A DNA stretch of 64,000 nt, taken from positions 1,364,001-1,428,000 of the forward strand of contig NZ_CP117255.1 of assembly GCF_003240565.2 (NCBI RefSeq), written 5' to 3'. The notes beneath the pieces were generated by a model. It did no database searches. It was not told the DNA's origin and saw only the letters and a program-made list of their open reading frames with translations. Below are positions 38,845 to 47,336 of the stretch, one piece after another (position 1 is the stretch's first letter; every line of letters starts with the position of its first letter). The stretch comes from Rhizobium tumorigenes (GTDB lineage Bacteria; Pseudomonadota; Alphaproteobacteria; Rhizobiales; Rhizobiaceae). The position numbers were made by a program, and so were the translations under genes.

Positions 38845-39597
38845 ATGGTTGAACTGAGCGCGCAAAACATATCGGTCGCCTTTGCAGGGCTCAAAGCGCT
38901 GTCGTCGGTGACGCTCGACATCACGCCCGGACATATCAGCGGACTGATCGGCCCGAACGGTGCCGGCAAGACGACGCTCGTCAACGTGCTCACCGGATTT
39001 CAGGCGCCGACGGAGGGTGAAGTGAAGCTCGATGGAGTGTCGCTCAATCGCCTCAAGCCGCATCAGGTGCGCCGCAGGGGCATCGCCCGAACGTTCCAGG
39101 GCGGGCGCCTGTTTCGCGACCTTGCGGTCGTCGACAATCTGGAGGTGACCGGCGTCGGGCTCGGCATGAGCCGGCGCTCCGCCGTCGCCGAAGCCGAGGC
39201 CATGCTCGACTGGATGGGCATCGGATCACTCGGTTCTCGCATCGCCGGAACGCTTCCCTACACGGACGAGCGCCGGGTCGCGATCGGCCGCGCGCTGATG
39301 GGCCGGCCGGCCTACATCCTTCTCGACGAACCTGCCGCCGGAATGAGCAGCCAGGAGGCAGCCGACCTGTCGTCCCTTGTGCGCAAGATCGCCCGCGAAC
39401 TCGGCTGCGGCGTGCTGATTATCGAGCACAATGTCGGCCTCGTCCTCGGTCTCTGCGACCACATCGTCGTGCTCGATTCCGGTGCTGTCATAGAGGAGGG
39501 GACACCGGCTGCGATCCGCAACAGCGAAAAGGTCCGCCACGCCTACATGGGGACTGCTGCGGACACACCGCTGCCGGTCGTGGAGGTGCTGCTATGA
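38845..39597 (+). CDS. Branched-chain-type ABC transporter ATPase (LivG-like)
   Basis: 250 residues. Walker A GPNGAGKTTL near residue 35, Walker B ILLDEPAAGMS, and the LivG-type LNRLKPHQVRRRGIARTFQ segment. The ABC signature is unusual: the expected LSGGQ position reads LPYTDERRVAIGRAL. The 261 bp upstream of the start (38584-38844) probably hold a second promoter; no other element is visible there. Overlaps the next ATPase gene by 4 bp. Confidence 0.9.
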   Translation: MVELSAQNISVAFAGLKALSSVTLDITPGHISGLIGPNGAGKTTLVNVLTGFQAPTEGEVKLDGVSLNRLKPHQVRRRGIARTFQGGRLFRDLAVVDNLEVTGVGLGMSRRSAVAEAEAMLDWMGIGSLGSRIAGTLPYTDERRVAIGRALMGRPAYILLDEPAAGMSSQEAADLSSLVRKIARELGCGVLIIEHNVGLVLGLCDHIVVLDSGAVIEEGTPAAIRNSEKVRHAYMGTAADTPLPVVEVLL

Positions 39598-40328
39598 GCC
39601 TGCTGGTTCTCGCCAATATCGAGGTTCGCTACGGTCGCCTGACGGCTGTGCGCGGCGTATCGTTTTCCATCAGGGATGGCGACACGGTTTTCATTACCGG
39701 GCCAAACGGCGCCGGCAAGTCATCGTTGCTGCGCGCAATTGCCGGCGTCACGCCTGCCTTTGCAGGCACGATCGATTTCGATGGCTACAATATCACCGGC
39801 CGCGCGCCGGAGGATATCGCCCGCCTCGGTTTTTCGCTGGTACCTGAGGGCCGGGATGTCTTCGGTTCGCTGACCATCGAGGAAAATCTACTGGTCGGAA
39901 CCGGAATGAAGGCGAAGGATCGCGGCTGGAAGGCCAAGGTCGCCGAGGATCTCGAGGCGGTCTACCAGACATTCCCGATGCTGAAGGAACGCCGCAACGG
40001 CCAGGCTGGCCTGCTATCCGGCGGCCAGCAGCAGATGCTCGTCATCGGCCGGGCGCTGATGACCAATCCGCGGCTGATCGCCATCGACGAGCCGTCGCTC
40101 GGGCTGGCGCCCAACATTACCGACCAGGTCTACGAGCGGCTGATTGCCTTGCAGGCGCTGCGCAAGTTGACGCTGCTGATCGTCGAACAGAGTTCCACCC
40201 GCGCCAATCTCGTCGGCGGCCGAATGCTGCTGATGCGCGGTGGCGAGATTGTGCTCGACGGCGACGCCCGCGAACTCGGCACTAGCGAGGCCATCCAGGC
40301 CGCCTATTTCGGCTACGAGGACAAATGA
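39594..40328 (+). CDS. Branched-chain-type ABC transporter ATPase (LivF-like)
   Basis: 244 residues. Walker A GPNGAGKSSL, signature LLSGGQQQMLVIGRAL, Walker B AIDEPSLGLAP. Standard LivF length. Starts at ATG within the LivG-like stop (ATGA overlap). It pairs with the preceding ATPase on the cytoplasmic side of the importer. Confidence 0.92.
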   Translation: MSLLVLANIEVRYGRLTAVRGVSFSIRDGDTVFITGPNGAGKSSLLRAIAGVTPAFAGTIDFDGYNITGRAPEDIARLGFSLVPEGRDVFGSLTIEENLLVGTGMKAKDRGWKAKVAEDLEAVYQTFPMLKERRNGQAGLLSGGQQQMLVIGRALMTNPRLIAIDEPSLGLAPNITDQVYERLIALQALRKLTLLIVEQSSTRANLVGGRMLLMRGGEIVLDGDARELGTSEAIQAAYFGYEDK

Positions 40329-40329
40329 G

Positions 40330-41235
40330 ATGTTGCAGATCGTATTTGACTCGCTGTCCCTCGGTTCGCTCTACGCCCTCGGCGCCCTCGGCATTGCCTT
40401 GATCTTCGGCGTCATGCGCCTGGTGAATTTCGCCCACGGGGACGTCATCGCCTTCTGCGTCTTCGCGCTGCTCTGGCCATCCACGGATGCAATGGCCATC
40501 GTATTTGCCGGCAACCTGCCATGGTACCTGCTGGTACCGCTGGTGCTTGCTACCGGTGCTGCGCTGTCGGTCCTCTGCGAAATCGTCGTCTTCCGCCGCT
40601 TTCGCCGTGCCAACCCGGCCACCATGATGATCGCCTCTTTCGCGCTCGGTTTCGTCATCCGCTACTTCCTGCTGATGCTCTTCACAAGCCGCCCGAAGTC
40701 GATCTCGCTGCTGCCCATGCTCTCGCAGCCGGTTGAGATCTTCGGCGCCCGGCTGCCTCTGCTGCAGCTCATCACCATCATCGCGACGGTATTGATCCTG
40801 ATCGCCCTTTCGCTCTTCCTGCGCCGCACGAGGTTCGGGCTGGAAATGCGCGCCGCCGCCGAAAACTTCTCGATGGCACGGATGCTCGGGGTGAGGGCCA
40901 ACCGCGTGATCATGGGGGCCTTCGCATTGTCCGGAGCGCTGGCTGGCGCAATCTCGCTGATCTTCGTCTGCCAGACAGGCACCGCCGATATCCAGATGGG
41001 CGGGGCGATCATGCTGATGGCATTCATCGCAACCGTGATCGGCGGCCTCGGCAGTCTTCCGGGTGCAGTGCTTGCCGGCTTTCTGCTGGGTGCTGCCTCC
41101 GTCATCATGCAGGTGGTGTTGCCGATCGATGCGCGTCCGTTCCGTGATGCCTTCGTCTATGGCGCCGTCATCCTCGTCCTCCTCTTCCGTCCGCAAGGTC
41201 TGATCGCCGCGCGCGGCACCAAGGAAAGGGTCTGA
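40330..41235 (+). CDS. Branched-chain-type ABC permease (LivH-like)
   Basis: 301 residues with about eight membrane segments, starting MLQIVFDSLSLGSLYALGAL. The motif GVMRLVNFAHGD near residues 31-42 and GGLGSLPGAVLAGFLLG near the C-terminus are diagnostic. It starts one base after the LivF-like stop. Confidence 0.93.
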   Translation: MLQIVFDSLSLGSLYALGALGIALIFGVMRLVNFAHGDVIAFCVFALLWPSTDAMAIVFAGNLPWYLLVPLVLATGAALSVLCEIVVFRRFRRANPATMMIASFALGFVIRYFLLMLFTSRPKSISLLPMLSQPVEIFGARLPLLQLITIIATVLILIALSLFLRRTRFGLEMRAAAENFSMARMLGVRANRVIMGAFALSGALAGAISLIFVCQTGTADIQMGGAIMLMAFIATVIGGLGSLPGAVLAGFLLGAASVIMQVVLPIDARPFRDAFVYGAVILVLLFRPQGLIAARGTKERV

Positions 41236-41238
41236 TCC

Positions 41239-42321
41239 ATGACCACTGCAACCGCTCCCGCCGTGCCGGCCTCACTGGCATCGCCGCGCAAACCCGCACC
41301 CTTCGCGCTCGCCCGGCGCACGATCATGACGCCTATCCTCCTGTCTCTGCTCATGCTGGCGATCGCCGTGCTGACCGTCATGACCGGCTCGCGTCCGTTC
41401 AACCAGGCGGTAATCGATGTCTTCGTCCGCATCACCCTGGTCGTCGGGCTCTATATCTTTATCGGCAACTCCGGCGTCCTCAGTTTCGGCCATATCGGCT
41501 TCACCTGCATGGGGGCCTATGCCGCGGCGTGGCTGACCATCAGCCCGATGATGAAGAAGAGCGCGCTTCCGGGCTTGCCCGGCTGGCTGCTCGAGACACG
41601 TCTTCCATACTGGGAGTCCGCGATCATCGCAGCGCTGTTTGCCGGGCTGGCGGCCCTGGTGTTCGGGCGGGTGCTGATGCGCCTGTCGGGCATTGCAGCG
41701 TCGATCGCCACCTTCGCGATGCTGGCAATGATCAATACCATCTACTCCAACTGGCAGGACGTCACCGGCGCGACGTCCTCGGTGGTCGGCATTCCCATCG
41801 TCCGCCTCATCTGGCCTTACGTGGGTGCTGCCGTCCTCGCCATCTTCATCGCCTGGGCCCATGCCATCTCGCGCTCAGGACTGGCCTTGCGCGCCGCCCG
41901 CGACGAGCCGACCGCAGCAGCGGCCTCGGGCGTCGATATCCCGAAGGAACGGCTGGTCGCATTCACCATCTCAGGCGTGGTCATGGGTCTCGGAGGCGCG
42001 CTGATGGCCCATTCGATCGGCGTCGTCACGCCTGACAATTTTTATCTCGGCCTCACCTTCATCACGCTTTCCATGCTCGTCGTCGGCGGCATGAGCAGCC
42101 TTTCCGGCGCGGTGATCGGCGTGGTCCTTCTCTCTGCCCTCATCCAGGCTCTTCGCTGGCTGGAGGCGGGTGTCCCCGTGGGCACAGTCACCCTCGCTCT
42201 TCCCAAGGGGCTCCAGGAGATCGCCCTCGGTGTCATCATGATCGTCATTCTCGCGCTTCGTCCTGCCGGCTTGATAGGCAATCGCGAGATCACGTTTTTC
42301 AGGCGTAAACATAACAAATAG
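41239..42321 (+). CDS. Branched-chain-type ABC permease (LivM-like)
   Basis: 360 residues with membrane segments throughout after a cytoplasmic N-terminus of about 30 residues. GNSGVLSFGHIGFTCMGAY and GGMSSLSGAVIGVVLLS are the LivM hallmarks. It is 3 bp downstream of the LivH-like gene. Together they form the translocation pore. Confidence 0.93.
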   Translation: MTTATAPAVPASLASPRKPAPFALARRTIMTPILLSLLMLAIAVLTVMTGSRPFNQAVIDVFVRITLVVGLYIFIGNSGVLSFGHIGFTCMGAYAAAWLTISPMMKKSALPGLPGWLLETRLPYWESAIIAALFAGLAALVFGRVLMRLSGIAASIATFAMLAMINTIYSNWQDVTGATSSVVGIPIVRLIWPYVGAAVLAIFIAWAHAISRSGLALRAARDEPTAAAASGVDIPKERLVAFTISGVVMGLGGALMAHSIGVVTPDNFYLGLTFITLSMLVVGGMSSLSGAVIGVVLLSALIQALRWLEAGVPVGTVTLALPKGLQEIALGVIMIVILALRPAGLIGNREITFFRRKHNK

Positions 42322-42362
42322 CCGACGAGGACAACAATCGTCAGGCAATAAAGGAGCAGCTA

Positions 42363-43565
42363 ATGGAATACGTAAGAAGACTATTTGCAGCAGTTCTGGC
42401 CACGGCACTTGCCGCGACCGCAGTTCCGGCCATGGCCGACGACAGCAAGATCGTTGTCGGCTTTGCCACGGCCGCATCCGGCTTCATGCAGGCCTACGAC
42501 AAGCCGGCCACGGATGCCGCGATGATCCGCATCGATGAAATCAACGCTGCCGGCGGCCTGCTCGGCAAGAAGATCGAAGTCGTCAGCGCCGACACCAAGT
42601 CCGACCGTGCGGAAGGCGCCAAGGCTGGCCTGTCGGTCATCGACCAGGGCGCAAGTCTGGTAGTCGTTTCTTGCGACTACGACTTCGGGGCACCAGCAGC
42701 GCTGGCCGCCGAAGATGCCGGACTTGTATCGTTCTTCCTTTGCGCGGAATCGGTGAAGGCCGGTATCCAGGGCGTCGGCAAGCACAGCTTCTCGGCTTCC
42801 GTGCTTGCAGCGGTGCAGGGCGCGACGATGGCCGAATGGGCCTTCAAGGAAAAGAAGGCCCAGACCTTCTACCGCCTGCTCGACACCTGGACGGAATACA
42901 ACAAGGGCATCTGCGACGGCTTCGACTGGATGATGCCGAAGCTTGAAGCGCAGGGCGCCAAGCTCGTTGGCCAGGATACCTTCAAGAACGAAGATGCCTC
43001 GATCGCCGCCCAGATCACACGCATCAAGTCGCTCCCCAAGGAGCCTGACGCCATCATGCTCTGCACGATGATGCCGGGCGCCGTCTCGGCGATCAAGCAG
43101 ATCCGCGCCGCCGGCATCAACTCGATGATCCTCAACGGCTCCGGCGTCGATGGCAGCTACTGGCTGTCGGCCGTGCCGGACCTGTCGAACTTCTACACGC
43201 CGGTTCAGGGGTCCATATACGGCGATGACCCAAATCCCGATGTGCAGAAGTTCAACGCCGCCTACAAGGAGAAGACCGGCACGGATCCTTCCAGCCAGTA
43301 CGTCTATCCCGGCTATTCGATGATCGACGTCTGGGCCAAGGCCGTCCAGCGCGCAGGCACGACCGATGCCGACGCAGTGGTTGCCGAACTCGAAAAGATG
43401 AAGGACGAGCCGACGCTCTTTGGACCGCGCACCTTCACCGCCGAACTGCACCACCAGAACAAGGCGCGCTACCTGATCGTCGAAACCAAGAACGGCAAGC
43501 CCGGCGTCGTTGGCAACTGGACGATCTCCGAGCCAGTTCCAATGGAAGCACTGGTCAAGAAATAA
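42363..43565 (+). CDS. Branched-chain-type ABC substrate-binding protein
   Basis: 400 residues. A signal peptide is cleaved near PAMADDS. The Peripla_BP_6 fold follows, with INAAGGLLGKKIEVVSADTKSD. The gene closes the transporter operon and ends at a good terminator. Its position right behind pxpABC suggests a ligand such as 5-oxoproline or a related amide rather than leucine. The specificity is inference. Confidence 0.9.
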   Translation: MEYVRRLFAAVLATALAATAVPAMADDSKIVVGFATAASGFMQAYDKPATDAAMIRIDEINAAGGLLGKKIEVVSADTKSDRAEGAKAGLSVIDQGASLVVVSCDYDFGAPAALAAEDAGLVSFFLCAESVKAGIQGVGKHSFSASVLAAVQGATMAEWAFKEKKAQTFYRLLDTWTEYNKGICDGFDWMMPKLEAQGAKLVGQDTFKNEDASIAAQITRIKSLPKEPDAIMLCTMMPGAVSAIKQIRAAGINSMILNGSGVDGSYWLSAVPDLSNFYTPVQGSIYGDDPNPDVQKFNAAYKEKTGTDPSSQYVYPGYSMIDVWAKAVQRAGTTDADAVVAELEKMKDEPTLFGPRTFTAELHHQNKARYLIVETKNGKPGVVGNWTISEPVPMEALVKK

Positions 43566-43600
43566 AAAACCACGTCGGGTATGGCCCGCCAAAACCAAAG

Positions 43601-43633
43601 AGCCCGACCGCCTCCACGCGGCCGGGCTTTTCA
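43601..43633 (+). terminator. Intrinsic terminator after the substrate-binding protein gene
   Basis: The stem AGCCCG-a-CCGC/GCGG-c-CGGGCT has a 5-nt loop and one A-C mismatch, and is followed by TTTTCATTTT. It begins 35 bp after the stop. Confidence 0.85.
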
Positions 43634-43912
43634 TTTTCCGCTGCGGCGAAATGTGTGGTGCGGCTTTTGCCGAAGCCGCGACCGGCGCCGGTCATATGGC
43701 GGATGTTAATCCCGCGCCAAATTTCACATCTCAGTCGCAGCCCTTGGTCACGCTGACAACAACGGGCAGGGGTCCATCGCGCAATATTTTGGCGTTCGTC
43801 CATGTCGATCTGGGAGTAGGTGCGCTCCCTTGCATCTTCCTTGTGACTGATAACCCATTGGTATCATTCGCAAGTCGCACTTCATCCTTGAACCCACCCC
43901 CGCTACAAACAA
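43634..43912. other. Intergenic stretch left of the insertion sequence
   Basis: A minus-strand frame covering about 43731-43920 encodes a plausible protein-like segment (KDEVRLANDTNG, KMQGSAPTPRSTW) but runs into the insertion sequence. Joining the flanks without the element does not give a start codon in that frame. This may be a decayed gene cut by the insertion, or simply non-coding. It ends with the left copy of the 13-bp flanking repeat. Confidence 0.35.
43900..43912 (+). repeat. Left copy of 13-bp direct repeat flanking the IS
   Basis: CCGCTACAAACAA is identical to 45634-45646. The bases outside both copies differ, as expected for a target-site duplication. Confidence 0.7.
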
Positions 43913-45633
43913 TGTCAAAGCTGGTTAGAGACGCGACGGTGTCAGCCATTTAGAAATGCGACACTGGCTCTGCGGGTCAGCCCCCGATCCGCCCGGCTGG
44001 TCCGGGTTGCAAGGGCGGAGCGGGGGCGGTGGAGAACACCGTTTCGGCTTTAGCTTTGAGACGATGTGCGCTTCTGTTCATTCGGCAGCCTCCATCCGCG
44101 CCAGCGCCTTCTGCCGCTTTGCAATCACCGCCGGGTCGTTCATGTAATCTGTCCTCGGCTTGCGACCGCGCTTCTGATAGCCATTGCCCTGGCTGCCGTC
44201 GCGAATGCCGAACATGTGATCCGTCTGGCCGGTGCGGCGGGGACCGCTCTTGCTACGGTGCAGTTCGCGCCCGGCCTGCATCTCGGCGACAACAGACAGC
44301 ATGTCGTCCAGACGCTTGTTCTCAACGACGTCCGGCCGATGGACCGACCGCAGCTTGTCGAACGTTCTGTAGGGCAGGGCAAAGCTCTCGTGCATGATCT
44401 CGAGGCGACCGTCGGGATAATCGCAGACAACAACCTTCTTTCCCGAAAGTGGCCTGGAGAGGTCAGTCGGATCGAGAATGAACAACACCTTGTCGTAGCG
44501 CAGCGTCAAAGCTTGCGACAACGTGCGGACTTCCTTCCGGCACATAGCGCCATCAAGGTTCTCATGATCGGCCAGCGACCGGTGCATGTCCTTCGGATTG
44601 CGTGGTGACTTGCCGAAACGACCATTGAAGTCGGCGATAAATTCCGGCGCATAGGCATTGGCCGCCGCGATCGTATCGATGCCGTGTAGCCGTAACTCCT
44701 TCACCAGCCGATCCTGCAGCGTCTGGTTGGCGCGTTCAACCCGGCCCTTGGCTTGCGGGGTGTTGGCGCAGATGATGTCGATGTTCAGCTCATAAAGCGC
44801 GCGTCCAAACTGCGTCAGGCCGCTCGTCCGGTCTTTCTCCGACGCATGGGTCGCCCGAAAGACACCATGCTTGTCGCTGTAGAAAGCCAGCGGTTTGCCC
44901 CATTGCTGCAGATAGGCCTTCGTCGCATGCAGGTAGTCGAATGTGTTCTCCGATCCGGCAAAGCGCAGATGCAACAGTTTGCCGGTGGCGTCATCAATGT
45001 AGACGAGCAGGGCGCATTTGGGGCCGCGGCTTTCGAACCACCAGTGATGCGAGCCGTCAATCTGGACGAGTTCACCAAAACAGTCGCGCCGGCCGCGCGG
45101 TTGGAACACGCGCTTCTTGCGGGCTCGGCGCGAGGTCCAGATACCAGCCTCGGTCATCCATTGGCGCAGCGTCTCCTTGGCCACCGAGATCTGATGAAGC
45201 TCGATCAGCTTCTCACGCGCCAGCGTCGGACCGAAATCCAGATAGCGTTCCCGGATCAGATCCAGCGCCGCATTGCGAAAATCTTCGCTGTGGCGGCGAT
45301 TGCTGGGTCGTGATCGCTTCTTCGACACGAGGCCGGCCGAACCGGCACTGTCATAAGCCTGCAGCAGCCTGTGGACCTGGCTGCGACAGAGATCAAGCAG
45401 TTCGGCCGCCTGAACGACACTCAAGCGATGATCCCGGATCTTCTGGATGACTTCGAGGCGATGCAATTCTTTCTGTGACATGGTGATCAAACAGGACATG
45501 ACGACTCCGTTCGCTCCTGGTCTCCACCAGGCTGGACGTCGTCATCCTTGCTCCCAACGTTGATGTTGACCAGTGCATCGAAAGGCGAGACTGTCGCATC
45601 TCTAACTGGCCCAACTGTCGCATTACTAAATAG
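43913..45633 (-). mobile_element. ISNCY-like insertion sequence (about 1.72 kb)
   Basis: The limits are taken from the flanking 13-bp direct repeats. Both ends carry two related sub-terminal motifs of the form TTAGxxAxGCGACA: 43923-43936 and 43950-43963 on the left, and their inverted counterparts near 45593-45608 and 45615-45632 on the right. These are likely transposase binding sites. The outermost bases of the two ends do not match well, so the exact termini may be a few bases off. It carries one transposase gene. Confidence 0.75.
44078..45481 (-). CDS. ISNCY-family DDE transposase
   Basis: 467 residues from MSQKELHRLEV; an ATG six codons upstream is possible. An N-terminal HTH (LSVVQAAELLDLCRSQVHRLL) is followed by an rve-type integrase core, with first Asp in LVQIDGSHHWW, second in FYSDKHGVF and Glu in QAKGRVERAN. 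The C-terminus is basic. The frame is intact, so the element may still be active. Confidence 0.9.
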   Translation of the reverse strand: MSQKELHRLEVIQKIRDHRLSVVQAAELLDLCRSQVHRLLQAYDSAGSAGLVSKKRSRPSNRRHSEDFRNAALDLIRERYLDFGPTLAREKLIELHQISVAKETLRQWMTEAGIWTSRRARKKRVFQPRGRRDCFGELVQIDGSHHWWFESRGPKCALLVYIDDATGKLLHLRFAGSENTFDYLHATKAYLQQWGKPLAFYSDKHGVFRATHASEKDRTSGLTQFGRALYELNIDIICANTPQAKGRVERANQTLQDRLVKELRLHGIDTIAAANAYAPEFIADFNGRFGKSPRNPKDMHRSLADHENLDGAMCRKEVRTLSQALTLRYDKVLFILDPTDLSRPLSGKKVVVCDYPDGRLEIMHESFALPYRTFDKLRSVHRPDVVENKRLDDMLSVVAEMQAGRELHRSKSGPRRTGQTDHMFGIRDGSQGNGYQKRGRKPRTDYMNDPAVIAKRQKALARMEAAE

Positions 45634-45646
45634 CCGCTACAAACAA
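45634..45646 (+). repeat. Right copy of 13-bp direct repeat flanking the IS
   Basis: CCGCTACAAACAA, identical to 43900-43912. It lies in the gap before the convergent MBL-fold gene, so no recognised gene was interrupted on this side. Confidence 0.7.
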
Positions 45647-45718
45647 AAGTTGGATAAGATAGATTATGGAACTAACTTGGATGCCAGGCACTACCCGAAC
45701 TACCGCACCCTCGCAGCT

Positions 45719-46546
45719 CTACGGCTGTTCCGGCGTGTCGATCTGGAACTCGAAGCTCATCTGGTCGTAGGCCGGTTCTACGTTCGCCGGCGTTTCTCTG
45801 AGAACTGTGGCGTAGTCTAGCGGTGTGTGCATGTGGGTCAGGATGGCGCGCTGCGGTTTCAGGCGGCTGATCCAGTCGAGCGATTGCTCCAGCGACAGAT
45901 GGCTTGGGTGGAAGCGGTATTGGAGCGCGTCGATGATCAGGACGTCGAGGTTGCCAAGAGCCTGGACGGACGCTGGCGGGAAATCGCTGACATCGCTGCA
46001 ATATGCGACGTCGCCGATGCGAAAGCCGAGCGACTGGATGTCTCCATGTTGCTGGACATGCGGCTGGACATGGATGGGACCGCCGGCGCCGTCGATTGCG
46101 AACGTCTGCATGTCCTCTATGATGACGGGCTCGACGATCGGCGGGTAATTGCTGCCCACAGGTGTTTCCAGGCAATAACCGAAACCTTGCCGTATGCGGT
46201 CCATGGTGACCCTGTCGGCGTGGATAGGAATGCGCTGGTTGTCGATGTGGAAATAGCCACGCAGGTCGTCGATGCCGTGGATATGGTCGGCGTGTGCATG
46301 GGTATAGAGAACCGCGTCGATTGCCTCGACCCTGGCGCGGACCATCTGCTCGCGAAAGTCGGGACCGGTGTCGACGACGACGGTGGTAACACCGCCATCC
46401 GTCCCAAATTGTTCGATCAGCAATGCGGCGCGGCTGCGCCTGTTCTTCGGATCAGTCGGATCGCAGGCGCCCCAGTCGCCGGTGATGCGCGGAACGCCCG
46501 GAGACGATGAGCAGCCGAGAATGGTGAACCGCCGCCTGTAGGTCAC
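45719..46546 (-). CDS. MBL-fold metal-dependent hydrolase (PhnP-like)
   Basis: 275 residues from a GTG, 4 bp after the tatD stop. The motif THAHADHIHG gives the zinc-binding HxHxDH, and further His ligands follow (LTHMHTPLD). The start FTILGCSSSPGVPRI is typical of the PhnP/RNase Z-like group that acts on cyclic phosphates. It is the last gene of the metG-tatD run. The in-frame ATG 14 codons upstream would overlap tatD and is less likely. Confidence 0.87.
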   Translation of the reverse strand: MTYRRRFTILGCSSSPGVPRITGDWGACDPTDPKNRRSRAALLIEQFGTDGGVTTVVVDTGPDFREQMVRARVEAIDAVLYTHAHADHIHGIDDLRGYFHIDNQRIPIHADRVTMDRIRQGFGYCLETPVGSNYPPIVEPVIIEDMQTFAIDGAGGPIHVQPHVQQHGDIQSLGFRIGDVAYCSDVSDFPPASVQALGNLDVLIIDALQYRFHPSHLSLEQSLDWISRLKPQRAILTHMHTPLDYATVLRETPANVEPAYDQMSFEFQIDTPEQP

Positions 46547-46550
46547 GCCG

Positions 46551-47330
46551 TCAGATCCTCGGCATCTTCGAAAAAATCCTGAATGCATTCTCGGTCGTCA
46601 GCGCCGCAACTTCCGCATTGCTGACGCCGATGGTCTCGGCCAGCACTTCGGCCGTGTTGACGACGTAGGACGGCTCGTTGCGCTTGCCGCGCCAGCGTTT
46701 TGGCGCAAGGTATGGCGCATCGGTCTCGACCAGAAGCCGGTCATGCGGGACGGTCCTGGCCACCGCGCGCAGTTCCTCGGATTTGGGGAAAGTCAGGATG
46801 CCGGAGAACGAGATATAGCCGCCGAGTGCGACGCCCGTGGCCGCAAGGTCGGCACCGGCGGAAAAACAGTGCAGGATGAAGGGGAAGGCGCCCTTCCCTG
46901 TCTCCTCGGTCAGGATTTCAGCCATGTCGTCGTCGGCGCTGCGGCTATGGATGACAAGCGGCAGGCCGGTTTCGCGCGCCGCAGCAATATGTCGAAGAAA
47001 GCCGGTGCGCTGGTCTTCAGGCTTCACGGTGTCGTAGAAATAGTCGAGCCCGGCCTCGCCGATGGCCACCACCTTCGGATGGCGCGACAGCCGAACGAGA
47101 TCCTCGACCTCGATGTCGAGCTCCTCGTCGGCATTGTTCGGGTGCGTGCCAACGGAGCAGAACACCGACGGATAGGCGTCGGTGATCGCCAGCAGACCGT
47201 CCAGTTTGGCGACACGCGTCGAGATCGTCACCATCTGGCCGACGCCGGCTGCGTGGGCGCGCGCCACGATGGCATCGCGCTCATCGGCGAAATCGGCAAA
47301 ATCGAGGTGGCAGTGGGTATCGACCAGCAT
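46551..47330 (-). CDS. TatD-family metal-dependent deoxyribonuclease
   Basis: 259 residues. The N-terminal metal motif DTHCHLDFADF, GEAGLDYFYDT, VIHSRSAD and ETDAPYLAPKRWRG are all present. It lies 6 bp downstream of metG, as in many alphaproteobacteria. It probably acts in DNA repair or nucleic-acid turnover. Confidence 0.92.
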   Translation of the reverse strand: MLVDTHCHLDFADFADERDAIVARAHAAGVGQMVTISTRVAKLDGLLAITDAYPSVFCSVGTHPNNADEELDIEVEDLVRLSRHPKVVAIGEAGLDYFYDTVKPEDQRTGFLRHIAAARETGLPLVIHSRSADDDMAEILTEETGKGAFPFILHCFSAGADLAATGVALGGYISFSGILTFPKSEELRAVARTVPHDRLLVETDAPYLAPKRWRGKRNEPSYVVNTAEVLAETIGVSNAEVAALTTENAFRIFSKMPRI

Positions 47331-47336
47331 GTCGTT

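Noticed and set aside
43731..43949. 72-codon minus-strand frame crossing the left IS boundary
   Set aside because: Its start lies within the IS and its body outside; removing the IS does not restore a start codon in that frame. Kept only as a possible gene remnant.
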